A stretch of DNA of 64,000 nt from Acidovorax sp. Leaf160 (GTDB lineage Bacteria; Pseudomonadota; Gammaproteobacteria; Burkholderiales; Burkholderiaceae_C). A program made the translations under genes and the position numbers. The stretch covers positions 1 to 64,000 of the forward strand of contig NZ_LMOV01000026.1 in assembly GCF_001424265.1 (NCBI RefSeq). The letters run 5' to 3'. The notes beneath the pieces are model-generated. The model was not told the origin of the DNA. It ran no database searches and saw nothing but the letters and a program-made list of their open reading frames with translations. Shown here one piece after another: positions 38,757-47,072 of this stretch; positions within the stretch are counted from its first letter, which is position 1, and each line of letters opens with the position of its first letter.

Positions 38757-38889
38757 GCGGCAAAGTCTAGCGTTCGCCCGCGGCAGACCCCGACCCCGGG
38801 CCGGGCGCCGATAATCGGCAGCCGCCCTTTTCCCTGCCATGCCGGTCGCGGCCGTTCCGCAACGAACGGCCCGGCCCTGCCCCTCATCC

Positions 38890-39621
38890 ATGCCACTGCT
38901 CGCCTTCGACACCAGCACCGACACCCTGTTCATCGCCGTGCAGCGCGACGCGCAGGTGTACGAGCATCGCGGGCCCGGGGGCGCGCAGGCGTCGGCGACG
39001 CTCATTCCGGCGATCCGCGCACTGATGGCGCAAGCGGGCGTGGATTTCGACATGCTCGACGCCATCGTCTTCGGCCGCGGGCCCGGCTCCTTCACCGGGC
39101 TGCGCACCGCCTGCGCCGTGGCCCAGGGCCTGGCCTTCGGCGCACGCGGCGGCCAGGGCGTGCCAGTGCTGCCGGTGGACACCCTGCTGGCCGTGGCCGA
39201 GCAGGCCCGCGCCGAACACGGCTGCACGCAGGTGCTGGCGGTGCTGGACGCCCGCATGGACGAGGTCTATGCCGCTGCCTTCGACTACGGGGCGGACGGT
39301 CGCTGGCAGGCCCCCGCCGACTTCACGCTGTGCGCGCCACAGGCGCTGGCCGTGCCTGCAGGCTTCACGGTGGCGGGCAATGCGCAGGCGGCCTACGGCG
39401 ACCGGCTGGCGCCCGCCGCGCCCCATGTGCCGGCCCTGCCGACGGCCACCGCGCTGCTGCGGCTGGCGCCGGCCCTGCTGGCGGCGGGCGACGCGCTGCC
39501 GGCCCAGGAGGCGCTGCCCCGCTACATCCGCGACAAGGTGGCGCAAACGACCGAAGAGCGCGCGGCCATCAAGCGTGCGGCGGCTGCGGCCGCTGCCGCA
39601 GTGGCGGCGCCCACCGCATGA
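38890..39621 (+). CDS. tsaB: tRNA threonylcarbamoyladenosine biosynthesis protein TsaB
   Basis: The 243-residue protein begins MPLLAFDTSTDTLFIAV and continues to IVFGRGPGSFTGLRTACAVAQGLAFG, the TsaB signature of the ASKHA-type fold. TsaB forms a complex with TsaD and TsaE that transfers the threonylcarbamoyl group to tRNA A37. The C-terminus is Ala-rich. Its stop codon overlaps the rimI start (ATGA). It belongs to the same pathway as the Sua5-type gene at 33 kb. Confidence 0.95.
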   Translation: MPLLAFDTSTDTLFIAVQRDAQVYEHRGPGGAQASATLIPAIRALMAQAGVDFDMLDAIVFGRGPGSFTGLRTACAVAQGLAFGARGGQGVPVLPVDTLLAVAEQARAEHGCTQVLAVLDARMDEVYAAAFDYGADGRWQAPADFTLCAPQALAVPAGFTVAGNAQAAYGDRLAPAAPHVPALPTATALLRLAPALLAAGDALPAQEALPRYIRDKVAQTTEERAAIKRAAAAAAAAVAAPTA

Positions 39622-40133
39622 GCGTGCCCGCCATGAGCGCCCTCCCCAGCCCGCCGCCCCCGGCCGCCGTGCCCGCCCCGCACACCACCGAGGCGCGCTT
39701 CGAGCCGCTCACGGTGCAGCGGCTCGACGCCCTGCTGGAGGTGGAAGCCGCTGCCTACACCCATCCCTGGACGCGCGGCAACTTCATCGACGCGATGGCG
39801 GCCGGCTACCAGGCGCAGCTGCTGATGGCCGGCGACACGCTGATCGGCTATTTCGTCGCCATGCGCGGCGTCGACGAGGTGCATCTGCTGAACATCACCG
39901 TGGCGCCCGCTTTCCAGCACCAGGGCTGGGCGCGGGTGATGCTGGACGCGCTGGCCCTGTGGTCGCGCGGCCAGCAGGCGCAGTGGCTGTGGCTGGAGGT
40001 GCGCATCGGCAACCTGCGCGCGCGGCAGATCTATGAAGCGCACGGCTACCAGGTGGTGGGCCAGCGCAAACGTTATTACCCCGCCCACGCCGACGAGCGC
40101 GAGGACGCCATCGTGATGAGTCTGAAACTATGA
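39618..40133 (+). CDS. rimI: Ribosomal protein S18 alanine N-acetyltransferase
   Basis: The 171-residue GNAT acetyltransferase has the RimI pattern AAYTHPWTRGNFIDAM, then LLNITVAPAFQHQGWARVML for acetyl-CoA binding and the end motif YEAHGYQVVGQRKRYYP. It acetylates the N-terminus of S18. An Ala/Pro-rich N-terminal tail of about 25 residues precedes the domain; a second in-frame ATG at 39632 is also possible. It overlaps tsaB and, by four bases, the next gene, so the three are translationally coupled. Confidence 0.93.
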   Translation: MSVPAMSALPSPPPPAAVPAPHTTEARFEPLTVQRLDALLEVEAAAYTHPWTRGNFIDAMAAGYQAQLLMAGDTLIGYFVAMRGVDEVHLLNITVAPAFQHQGWARVMLDALALWSRGQQAQWLWLEVRIGNLRARQIYEAHGYQVVGQRKRYYPAHADEREDAIVMSLKL

Positions 40134-40960
40134 GCCTGGACCTCGACGCGCGCCAACGCGCCATGCTGCAGGAGATGGGCATTTCCGTCTGGGCGCCGCA
40201 GCCTGCTGCGCCCACCGTGCCCGCCACCGCCACCGCCGCCGCATCCGCGGCGATGGCCGCGCCCATGGCCGACGAGCAGGCCACCGCCCCGCTGCGGCCC
40301 GCCCCTGCCGCAACGCCGGCGCCGCTCGCCCAGCCGGCGCAGGCCGTGCCGGCACCGACGCGGGCACCCGCACCCGCACCCGCACCCGCAGCCACACCAG
40401 CGCCCGCGGTTGCGGCCCAGCCTCCGGCCGCGTCCGCCCCGGGCTCCGGCCTGGTCTGGCATGCCCCGGTCGCGGTCTATCCGCAGGCCGATCCGGCCGC
40501 CACGCCCACCTCGCTGGGGGCGGGCTGGCTGGTGGTAGTGGAAAGCGCCACGCCGGGCCAGCCGCTGCAGGGCGACGCGGGCCGGCTGCTGGACAACATG
40601 CTGCGCGCCATGCAGTTGCACAAGCATCCACGCACCCACGTCGCCACCCTGGGGCGTTCCGGTGGACCTTCGCCGGAAGGCTGCGCCGAGCCAGCCGACG
40701 GCATGGCGCAGGCACTGGAGCAGTTGCGCCCCGCGCTGGTGCTGGTGCTCGGCCTGGGCGCCGCCCGTGCGGTGCTGGGCAGCCGCGAGCCGCTGGGCCG
40801 GCTGCGGGCCGGCGTGCAGTCGCTGGCGGGCCCGGGCGACATGCGCGTGCCGGCCGTGGTGAGCTACGACCCGGCCTATCTGCTGCGTGCGCCCGACGCC
40901 AAGGCCGGCGCCTGGGCCGACCTGTGCCGGGCGCTGGCGCTGGTGCGCGGCGCCGCCTGA
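40130..40960 (+). CDS. Decayed uracil-DNA-glycosylase-like protein
   Basis: The 276-residue protein has an Ala/Pro-rich low-complexity stretch (about 20-105) and a C-terminal domain that still resembles family 4 uracil-DNA glycosylases. The similarity is visible in GDAGRLLDNMLRAM, LRPALVLVLGLGAARAVLG and SYDPAYLLRAPDAKAGAW. The functional parts are altered: the GExPG motif has become VESATPG, the catalytic HPxYLL histidine is Asp, and the cysteines for the Fe-S cluster are missing (only one remains). Glycosylase activity is unlikely. The position after rimI matches that of a UDG gene in relatives, as I recall. Confidence 0.7.
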   Translation: MSLDLDARQRAMLQEMGISVWAPQPAAPTVPATATAAASAAMAAPMADEQATAPLRPAPAATPAPLAQPAQAVPAPTRAPAPAPAPAATPAPAVAAQPPAASAPGSGLVWHAPVAVYPQADPAATPTSLGAGWLVVVESATPGQPLQGDAGRLLDNMLRAMQLHKHPRTHVATLGRSGGPSPEGCAEPADGMAQALEQLRPALVLVLGLGAARAVLGSREPLGRLRAGVQSLAGPGDMRVPAVVSYDPAYLLRAPDAKAGAWADLCRALALVRGAA

Positions 40961-41021
40961 AACCCGGCTGCGCGCCCCGCCTGCCCGGGCCGCGCAGCCC
41001 CGTGGCGATGCCATAATTCGC

Positions 41022-41165
41022 CGCTTTCGTTGTTGACCAAAGCCAAGACCACACCCATGGAAACCTACCCTAGTTGGTAGCTTTCAGCTCCCGGCCGGTT
41101 CACTGCCACGGGGTTGAAAGCGCACCCCACGCCCCCCTCGCAGTCGACCCACAACACACCGGGAG
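41022..41165 (+). promoter_or_regulatory. corA 5' leader with alternative pairings
   Basis: A CATAAT -10-like box is at about 41011-41016. The leader carries GAAA-C-CTACC (41060-41069) pairing with GGTAG-C-TTTC (41076-41085). The second arm overlaps GCTTTCA (41080-41086), which can instead pair perfectly with TGAAAGC (41115-41121). CGCTTTC at 41022-41028 can also pair with GAAAGCG (41116-41122). The mutually exclusive stems lie upstream of the GGGAG ribosome-binding site at 41161-41165. A cation-sensing RNA is conceivable; it is not a recognisable M-box. Confidence 0.4.
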
Positions 41166-41172
41166 TGAGCCC

Positions 41173-42159
41173 ATGCTCAACATCTTTACGCTCGCCAACG
41201 GCCGGCTGGTCCAGGAAGAAATCGAGTCGCTGGAAGAGCTGGCGCAGTTCCAGCCCATCTGGGTCGATCTGGAATCGCCCACGCTGGAAGAAAAGCGCTG
41301 GATCAAGCAGCACTACGGCCTGTCCATCCCGGAAGACGCGATGGACGAGGACATCGAGGAATCCGCCCGCTTCTATGAAGAAGACAACGGCGAGCTGCAC
41401 ATCCGCAGCGACTTCCTGATCGACGACGACGAAGACCCGCGCTCGGTGCGGGTGGCCTTCATCCTGAACCTGGTCAACAACTCGCTCAAGAGCAAGGGCG
41501 TGCTGTTCTCCATCCACGACGAGGACGTGCCCGTCTTCCGCCTGCTGCGCATGCGCGCGCGCCGCGCGCCGGGGCTGATCGAGGACGCGCGCGAGGTGCT
41601 GCTGAAACTCTTCGACGCCGACGCCGAGTATTCGGCCGACACGCTGGAGAACATCTACGACGAGCTGAAGGAAGTCAGCACCCAGGTGCTGGCCGGCGAC
41701 GTGACCGACACCCGCGCCGGCGAGGTGCTCTCGGCCATCGCCCGCCAGGAAGACCTGAACGGCCGCATCCGCCGCAACGTGATGGACACGCGCCGCGCCG
41801 TGAGCTTCATGATGCGCAGCAAGATGCTGAACGCCGAGCAGTTCGAGGAGGCCCGCCAGATCCTGCGCGACATCGAATCGCTGGACAACCACACGGCCTT
41901 CCTCTTCGACAAGATCAACTTCCTGATGGACGCCACGGTCGGCTTCATCAACATCAACCAGAACAAGATCATCAAGATCTTCTCGGTGGCGAGCGTCGCG
42001 CTGCTGCCGCCCACGCTGATCGCCAGCGTCTACGGCATGAACTTCCAGCACATGCCGGAACTGGGCTGGACCTACGGCTACGCCTACGGCATTGCGCTGA
42101 TGGTGGCGAGCGCCGTGGGGCCGATGTGGTACTTCCGCAAGCGCGGCTGGTTGAAATAA
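41173..42159 (+). CDS. corA: Magnesium/cobalt transporter CorA
   Basis: The 328-residue CorA protein begins MLNIFTLANGRLVQEEIESLEEL. It has the acidic N-terminal domain, the long helices (RAVSFMMRSKMLNAEQFEEARQ), TM1 ending in SVYGMNFQHMPELGW with the GMN selectivity motif and MPEL loop, TM2, and the basic end FRKRGWLK. It is a Mg2+ uptake channel of the inner membrane. The ATG at 41173 has GGGAG seven bases upstream and defines the family N-terminus; longer frames upstream are leader RNA. Confidence 0.96.
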   Translation: MLNIFTLANGRLVQEEIESLEELAQFQPIWVDLESPTLEEKRWIKQHYGLSIPEDAMDEDIEESARFYEEDNGELHIRSDFLIDDDEDPRSVRVAFILNLVNNSLKSKGVLFSIHDEDVPVFRLLRMRARRAPGLIEDAREVLLKLFDADAEYSADTLENIYDELKEVSTQVLAGDVTDTRAGEVLSAIARQEDLNGRIRRNVMDTRRAVSFMMRSKMLNAEQFEEARQILRDIESLDNHTAFLFDKINFLMDATVGFININQNKIIKIFSVASVALLPPTLIASVYGMNFQHMPELGWTYGYAYGIALMVASAVGPMWYFRKRGWLK

Positions 42160-42205
42160 TCCCCCCCTGAGGCGCTGGCGCGCCATCCACCAAGGGGGAC
42201 GACGC
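42160..42205 (+). repeat. GC-rich intergenic repeat, family II, copy B
   Basis: It starts right after the corA stop with TCCCCCCCTGAGGCGCT, followed by GGCGCGCC and the closing AAGGGGGACGACGCC. It shares its start, its GGCGC hairpin and its closing GGGGGA with the repeat after dacC (3767-3831), but lacks the internal GAATGGC hairpin. Confidence 0.6.
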
Positions 42206-42207
42206 CA

Positions 42208-42292
42208 GTGGACCGGCGAAGCCGGATCCACGGCGCCTGCGGGCGAAGACATGCCCTGTGCCTGAAGCCGTCTTCGCGTGCATGCCGCAGGC
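42208..42292. repeat. Hairpins in the corA-mtnN spacer
   Basis: Two structures follow the family II repeat. First, GTGGA-CCGGC pairs with GCCGG-A-TCCAC (42208-42231). Second is a long interrupted inverted repeat: GCCTGCGG and GCGAAGAC (42235-42250) pair with GTCTTCGC (42270-42277) and CCGCAGGC (42285-42292). They lie between convergent corA and mtnN and could terminate or protect both transcripts. No T run is present. Confidence 0.5.
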
Positions 42293-42312
42293 CGCTGTTT
42301 TATTGGCATATC

Positions 42313-42361
42313 TGCCAGCAGCGCTTATTCCACCAGCGCCAACAGCTATTATTTTTATAGC
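42313..42361 (-). repeat. Dispersed 49-bp element, copy 9 (provides the mtnN stop codon)
   Basis: On the minus strand it reads GCTAT-AAAAATA-ATAGC (42361-42345), a spacer TGTTGGCGCTGG..., then AAGCGCTGCTGGC. The spacer and tail arms GGCGCT and AGCGC(T)GC pair. The mtnN frame runs into the first palindrome and ends at the TAA formed by its CTATAA, so the last leucine and the stop codon of MtnN come from the element. Confidence 0.82.
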
Positions 42362-43077
42362 AAACGCATGAATTCGCCGATGATCTCGTCCGCATAGCGG
42401 CTCGCGACCTCGGTGACGAAGCGGGTGAAGTCGACGTGCGCCGTGTCGTCGGCGCGGTCGGAGATGGTGCGCATGGCGGCGAAGGGCAGGCCGTAGTCGG
42501 CGCAGACCTGGGCCACGGCAGCGCCTTCCATTTCCACCGCCAGCACGTCGTGGCCCGCGGCGGACAGCGCCTGGCGCAAGCCACGTGCCGCATCGGCAGC
42601 CCCCACGAACACGTCGCCGCTGGCGATCAGGCCGCCATGGCGGCGTGGGCCGGCGGGCAAGCGGTTCAGGCAGGCGTCCACCGCGCGTTCCAGTTGCGCG
42701 GTCAGCGCCGGGTGGCAGGGCCAGCGGGTGCGGCCGTAGCCGGGCACTTCCCAGCGCGGAAAGAGCGGCGACGCGTCCATGTCGTGCTGCAGGAACTCCT
42801 CCGCCACCACCACGTCGCCCACCGCCACGCCCTCGCCCAGGCCGCCGGCCACGCCGGTGAAGACGATGCGCGCCACGCCGAAATGCTCGATCAGCGCGGT
42901 GGCCGTGGTGGCGGCCGCCACCTTGCCGATGCCCGAGAGCGCCAGCACCACGGAACGGCCCTGCAGCTCGCCACGCCAGAAGGCGCGGCCCGCATGCGCG
43001 ATGCGCTGCGGGTGCGCGAGCGCATGCACCAGGCCGGCCTGTTCTTCGGGCAGGGCGCTGAGGATGGCGGTGGCCAT
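42355..43077 (-). CDS. mtnN: 5'-methylthioadenosine/S-adenosylhomocysteine nucleosidase
   Basis: About 240 residues of the purine-nucleoside phosphorylase-like MtnN family. The N-terminus is TAILSALPEEQAGLVHAL. The motif FTGVAGGLGEGVAVGDVVVAEEF precedes the catalytic and substrate region AVEMEGAAVAQVC, and SDRAD is near the end. It cleaves MTA and SAH, recycling products of polyamine synthesis (speD at 54 kb) and methylation. I used the ATG at 43075-43077, preceded by AGAGG; an upstream GTG adds nine residues. The stop codon lies in a dispersed repeat. Confidence 0.93.
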   Translation of the reverse strand: MATAILSALPEEQAGLVHALAHPQRIAHAGRAFWRGELQGRSVVLALSGIGKVAAATTATALIEHFGVARIVFTGVAGGLGEGVAVGDVVVAEEFLQHDMDASPLFPRWEVPGYGRTRWPCHPALTAQLERAVDACLNRLPAGPRRHGGLIASGDVFVGAADAARGLRQALSAAGHDVLAVEMEGAAVAQVCADYGLPFAAMRTISDRADDTAHVDFTRFVTEVASRYADEIIGEFMRLL

Positions 43078-43138
43078 GGGTGATGCCTCTGCTAGGCGAG
43101 GCACACGCCGGGCCGGCAGGCGCCGCGCGCGGGAATGC

Positions 43139-44821
43139 TCATTTCTTGTCGCGCAGTTCGCGGCGCAGGATCTTGCCCACCGGGGTCTTGGGCAGCTCGG
43201 TGCGGAACTCGATCACGCGGGGCTGCTTGTAGCCGGTGAGGTTGGCCTTGCAGAATTCGCGCACCTGGGCGTCGGTCAGCTCCGGGTCCTTCTTCACGAT
43301 GACCAGCTTCACGGCCTCGCCGGTCTTCTCGTCGGGTACGCCCACCACGGCGCACTCCAGCACGCCCGGCAGCCCCGCCACCACGTCTTCCACCTCGTTC
43401 GGATAGACGTTGAAGCCGCTCACCAGCACCATGTCCTTCTTTCGGTCCACGATCTTGAAGAAGCCGCGCTCGTCCATCACGCCGATGTCGCCCGAACGGA
43501 AGTAGCCGTCGGCCGTCATCACCTTGGCGGTTTCATCGGGCCGCTGCCAGTAGCCCGCCATCACCTGCGGACCCTTGATGGCGATCTCGCCGGCCCGGCC
43601 CGCACCGACGACATCGTTGCCCTCGTCGTCGATCAGCTTCATGTAGGTGCTGGGGATCGGCACGCCGATGGTGCCGGTGAACGCGGTCGCCGTCACCGGG
43701 TTGCAGCTGGCCGAAGGGCTAGTTTCCGACAGGCCATAGCCCTCACAGATCGGGCAGCCGGTCTTCTCCAGCCAGAGCTTGGCCACGGCGCCCTGCACCG
43801 CCATGCCGCCGCCGACGGAAACGCGCAGGTTCTTCCAGTTCACCGTGTGGAAGTCGGGGTGGTTGGCCAGGCCGTTGAAGAGCGTGTTCACCGCCGGAAA
43901 GCTGTGGAAGGTGTGCTTGGAAAGCTCTTTCAACACCGCCGGCAGGTCGCGCGGGTTGGGGATGAGGATGGTCTTGCCGCCCGTGCGCAGCGACAGCATC
44001 ATGTTCACCGTGAAGGCGAAGATGTGATAGAGCGGCAGCGCGCAGACGCTGGTGGGCTGCTCGCCCGCCGGCACCTTGGCCATCGCGGGCAGGTTCCAGG
44101 CCTCGGACTGCAGCACGTTGGCGATCACGTTGCGGTGCAGCAGCACGGCGCCCTTGGAGACTCCGGTGGTGCCGCCCGTGTACTGCAGCAGGGCGACGTC
44201 GCCCGGCTGGATGGCCGGCTCCACCAGCGCCGAGCCGGACGCACCCTTGGAGAGCGCGTCGTTGAAGCGCACGGCGCCGGCCAGGTCGAACTCCGGCACC
44301 AGCTTCTTCACGTTGCGCACCACGTAGTTCACCACCAGGCCCTTGAGGAAGCCCAGCCGGTCGCCCATGGAAGCCAGCACCACGTGCTTGACCTGCGTCT
44401 GCGCGATGCAGGACTGCAGCACCTTGGCGAAGTTCTCGATGATGACGATGGCCTTGGCGCCCGAATCCTTGAGCTGGTGCTCCAGCTCGCGCGCCGTATA
44501 GAGCGGGTTCACGTTCACCACCACGAAGCCTGCGCGCAGCACGGCCGCCACCGCCACCGGGTACTGGGGCACGTTGGGCATCATCAGCGCGACGCGGTCG
44601 CCCTTGACCAGGCCCAGGCTCTGCAGGTAGGCGGCCAGATGGCGGCTCTGCGTGTCGGTCTCCGCATAGGTCACGTCGCGGCCCATGAAGCTGTAGGCGA
44701 CGCGGTCGGCGTATTGGCGGAAGGCCTCCTGCATCAGCACGACCAGCGATGGATATTGCGCTGCGTCGATGTCGGCAGGAACGCCCTGCGGATAGGCGGC
44801 GAGCCACGGTCGGTCGGTCAT
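43139..44821 (-). CDS. fadD: Long-chain fatty acid CoA ligase
   Basis: The 560-residue ANL-family enzyme activates fatty acids to acyl-CoA through an acyl-adenylate. The P-loop YTGGTTGVSKGAVL, the motif EGYGLSETSP, the DGYFRSGDIGVMDERGF segment with the hinge, and the C-terminal lysine in LPKTPVGKILRRELR are all visible. I chose the ATG at 44819-44821 (MTDRPWLAAYP), preceded by GGAGAG. It follows mtnN in reverse order on the same strand with a 61-bp gap. FadD is the closest match; chain-length preference is not certain. Confidence 0.94.
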   Translation of the reverse strand: MTDRPWLAAYPQGVPADIDAAQYPSLVVLMQEAFRQYADRVAYSFMGRDVTYAETDTQSRHLAAYLQSLGLVKGDRVALMMPNVPQYPVAVAAVLRAGFVVVNVNPLYTARELEHQLKDSGAKAIVIIENFAKVLQSCIAQTQVKHVVLASMGDRLGFLKGLVVNYVVRNVKKLVPEFDLAGAVRFNDALSKGASGSALVEPAIQPGDVALLQYTGGTTGVSKGAVLLHRNVIANVLQSEAWNLPAMAKVPAGEQPTSVCALPLYHIFAFTVNMMLSLRTGGKTILIPNPRDLPAVLKELSKHTFHSFPAVNTLFNGLANHPDFHTVNWKNLRVSVGGGMAVQGAVAKLWLEKTGCPICEGYGLSETSPSASCNPVTATAFTGTIGVPIPSTYMKLIDDEGNDVVGAGRAGEIAIKGPQVMAGYWQRPDETAKVMTADGYFRSGDIGVMDERGFFKIVDRKKDMVLVSGFNVYPNEVEDVVAGLPGVLECAVVGVPDEKTGEAVKLVIVKKDPELTDAQVREFCKANLTGYKQPRVIEFRTELPKTPVGKILRRELRDKK

Positions 44822-44962
44822 GCTTGTCTCTCCAGTTCTTGTTCGGTCAGGTGGAATGCCGCGCATTGTCTCTGCGCGGGCACGGGCGGCGTGTCGGTAC
44901 TTTCGCTAGCGCATTCGCGGGGCGCCCGGGCCCGCAGAGCGCTCACCGGCGCTCACCGGCGC

Positions 44963-45694
44963 TCAACGCGGCACGGTGAACGGGAACGGCGGCACGACGA
45001 AGCGGCCGTCCATCATGCCCGTGCTCAGGCGCGCGGCCTCGGCCAGCTTTTCGCCGTAGGCGAGAGCGGGCCGGCCGGCGACGAGGAATTCCTCGTTGTT
45101 GCGCGTGTCGGGGCGCAGCAGGCGCTGGTCGGCCACCACGTCCACGGCGATGAAGGCGCCGCCCGTGCCGGCATAGCGAAAGAGGATGTGCGAATACGGC
45201 CTGGGCAGCTCGATCTTGTGGCGCGCCATCCATTCGGCCAGCCGCGGGCGGTTCTCGCCCAGGTAGTTGGCCGTGTCGGCCCGGCGCTTGTAGCGCAGGC
45301 AGTCGATGCGCACGGGGCTGCCCTGCGCGGCGTCCTGCACCTCCACGCCGTCCTGGCGCGGGCACGGCGCGGTCCAGAACGTGGTGTCGCGCAGGTAGTT
45401 GGAGCTGTTGGTCTGCACCAGCATCACGGCCAGCAGTTCCCTGGCCGGGCCGCGCAGGCCCATGGCCACCATGCTGAGCGGAATGTCGTTGGCGGTGTCG
45501 TCCGGCAGCACGTCGATCACCTCGTCGGCGCGGCCGAGCGGCTCCCAGCTGGCGCCCAGGGGCATTTCCAGCTGGGCGCGGCCCACGCGCGGGAGGTCGG
45601 GTTGCAGCGGCGCGCAGGCGGCCAGGCTCAGGGCGGCAGCGGCGATCAGCACCGGGGCCAGGGCGGCGCGGCCGGTACGGAAAAACTGGGGCAT
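44963..45694 (-). CDS. Lipoprotein of unknown function
   Basis: The 243-residue protein has a clear signal peptide and lipobox LAAC with C27. The mature part has two further cysteines (in TAPCPRQ and RIDCLRYKRR) that could form a disulfide, a segment NYLRDTTFW and a strand-rich middle. I recognise no family. Three near-tandem copies of the 10-mer CGCTCACCGG lie across its 3' end. It is downstream of fbaA but separated by a terminator, so it is probably independently expressed. Confidence 0.8.
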   Translation of the reverse strand: MPQFFRTGRAALAPVLIAAAALSLAACAPLQPDLPRVGRAQLEMPLGASWEPLGRADEVIDVLPDDTANDIPLSMVAMGLRGPARELLAVMLVQTNSSNYLRDTTFWTAPCPRQDGVEVQDAAQGSPVRIDCLRYKRRADTANYLGENRPRLAEWMARHKIELPRPYSHILFRYAGTGGAFIAVDVVADQRLLRPDTRNNEEFLVAGRPALAYGEKLAEAARLSTGMMDGRFVVPPFPFTVPR

Positions 45695-45814
45695 GGAAAC
45701 GGTCCTCGTTGGTCGGAGCTTCGCGCAGCCGACGCCGGGGAGCCAGAGGTCCTCCGCCAGGCGCGTGCGCTCGATGGGCTGGAAGGTTACCTGATCGCAC
45801 CAAGCGCCCTGCGC

Positions 45815-45863
45815 AAAAACGCAAAAGGCCCGGGGCGCTCGATGGCGCCGCCGGGCCCGGGCC
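45815..45863 (-). terminator. Terminator after fbaA
   Basis: On the minus strand GGCCCGGG (45863-45856) pairs with CCCGGGCC (45834-45827) around a 21-base loop and is followed by TTTTGCGTTTTT. It lies about 50 bp after the fbaA stop codon. Confidence 0.75.
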
Positions 45864-45915
45864 GCCCCGCCGGCCAGGAGCTTCCTGCGCCGCCGGGGTT
45901 GCGGTCAGCCGATTA

Positions 45916-46980
45916 TCAGTTCACCACCTGGGCCAGCGAGCCGGCGGCGTAGCGCGCGGCCATGTCCTGCAGGCTGTGGCCCTTGACCTTGGCGCCCTGG
46001 CCTTCGCAGCCGAACTCGATGTAGCGCTGCTTGCAGATCTGCTTGGCGGCTTCGCGGGCCGGCTTGAGCCACTCGCGGGCGTCGAACTTGTCGGGGTTCT
46101 CGGCCAGGAACTTGCGCACCGCGCCGGTCATCGCCAGGCGGATGTCGGTGTCGATGTTGATCTTGCGCACGCCGTACTTGATGGCTTCCTGGATCTCCTC
46201 GACCGGCACGCCGTAGGTTTCCTTCATCTTGCCGCCGTACTGGTTGATGATGGCCAGCAGCTCGGCGGGCACCGACGAGGAGCCGTGCATCACCAGGTGG
46301 GTGTTGGGGATGCGCTGGTGGATTTCCTTCACGCGGCTGATGGCCAGGATGTCGCCCGTGGGCTTGCGGCTGAACTTGTAGGCGCCGTGGCTGGTGCCGA
46401 TGGCGATGGCCAGCGCGTCGAGCTGGGTGGCCTTGACGAAGGTGGCCGCCTCTTCCGGATCGGTCAGCATCTGGCTGTGGTCGAGCTTCACGTCGGCGCC
46501 GATGCCGTCTTCCTCGCCCGCATCGCCGGTCTCCAGGTTGCCCAGGCAGCCGAGTTCGCCTTCCACCGTTGCGCCCACCTTGTGAGCCATCTCGACGACC
46601 TTGCGCGTGACGTCCACGTTGTAGTCGAACGAGGACGGCGTCTTGCCGTCGGACCTCAGCGAGCCGTCCATCATCACCGAGCCGAAGCCCAGGTTCAGCG
46701 CGCCCTGGCAGATCTCGGGGCTGGTGCCGTGGTCCTGGTGCATCACCAGCGGGATCTGCGGGTACATCTCGGCGGCCGCCTGGATCAGGTGCTTGATGAA
46801 CGCCTCGCCGGCATATTTGCGGGCACCTGCGCTGGCCTGCAGGATCACGGGTGCGCCGGTTTCCTTGGCAGCTTCCATCACGGCCTGCACCTGTTCCAGG
46901 TTGTTCACGTTGAAGGCGGGAATGCCATAGCTGTTTTCAGCGGCATGGTCGAGCAGTTCGCGCATCGAGACGAGAGGCAT
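45916..46980 (-). CDS. fbaA: Class II fructose-1,6-bisphosphate aldolase
   Basis: The 354-residue zinc-dependent aldolase interconverts fructose-1,6-bisphosphate with DHAP and glyceraldehyde-3-phosphate. Zinc and substrate motifs are visible: [35 protein letters not shown] and [10 protein letters not shown], then [10 protein letters not shown]. It fits the class IIB/CbbA-type form common in betaproteobacteria. It works beside Tkt, Gap and Pyk, all encoded in this window. A pair of 11-bp-spaced GGTAACCG repeats lies about 70 bp upstream, shared with pyk. Confidence 0.96.
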   Translation of the reverse strand: MPLVSMRELLDHAAENSYGIPAFNVNNLEQVQAVMEAAKETGAPVILQASAGARKYAGEAFIKHLIQAAAEMYPQIPLVMHQDHGTSPEICQGALNLGFGSVMMDGSLRSDGKTPSSFDYNVDVTRKVVEMAHKVGATVEGELGCLGNLETGDAGEEDGIGADVKLDHSQMLTDPEEAATFVKATQLDALAIAIGTSHGAYKFSRKPTGDILAISRVKEIHQRIPNTHLVMHGSSSVPAELLAIINQYGGKMKETYGVPVEEIQEAIKYGVRKINIDTDIRLAMTGAVRKFLAENPDKFDAREWLKPAREAAKQICKQRYIEFGCEGQGAKVKGHSLQDMAARYAAGSLAQVVN

Positions 46981-47045
46981 GGGATAGGTCCGTTCAGAGG
47001 AGATGAAGGAGGGCCGGTGGCCCGGAACGGCGGAGCCGCGGGGAG

Positions 47046-47067
47046 CCGGTAACCGCTTGGTAACCGG
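47046..47067. promoter_or_regulatory. Direct-repeat operator candidate upstream of fbaA
   Basis: GGTAACCG occurs at 47048-47055 and again at 47059-47066, an 11-bp period, so the two sites face the same side of the helix. They lie about 70-90 bp upstream of the fbaA start. The same 9-mer family with the same 11-bp period appears upstream of pyk. Two-site direct repeats of this kind suit a dimeric activator or repressor; its identity is unknown. Confidence 0.5.
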
Positions 47068-47072
47068 TGATT

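Noticed and set aside
41064-41081. The corA-leader hairpin as another copy of the 49-bp element
   Set aside because: It resembles the first palindrome, but the central gap is eight bases instead of seven and no GCGC tail occurs at the fixed distance.
42779-45952. A plus-strand open frame of about 1,050 codons opposite mtnN, fadD and the lipoprotein
   Set aside because: It is antisense to clear minus-strand genes, has no ribosome-binding site or family motifs, and its composition is an artefact of high GC.
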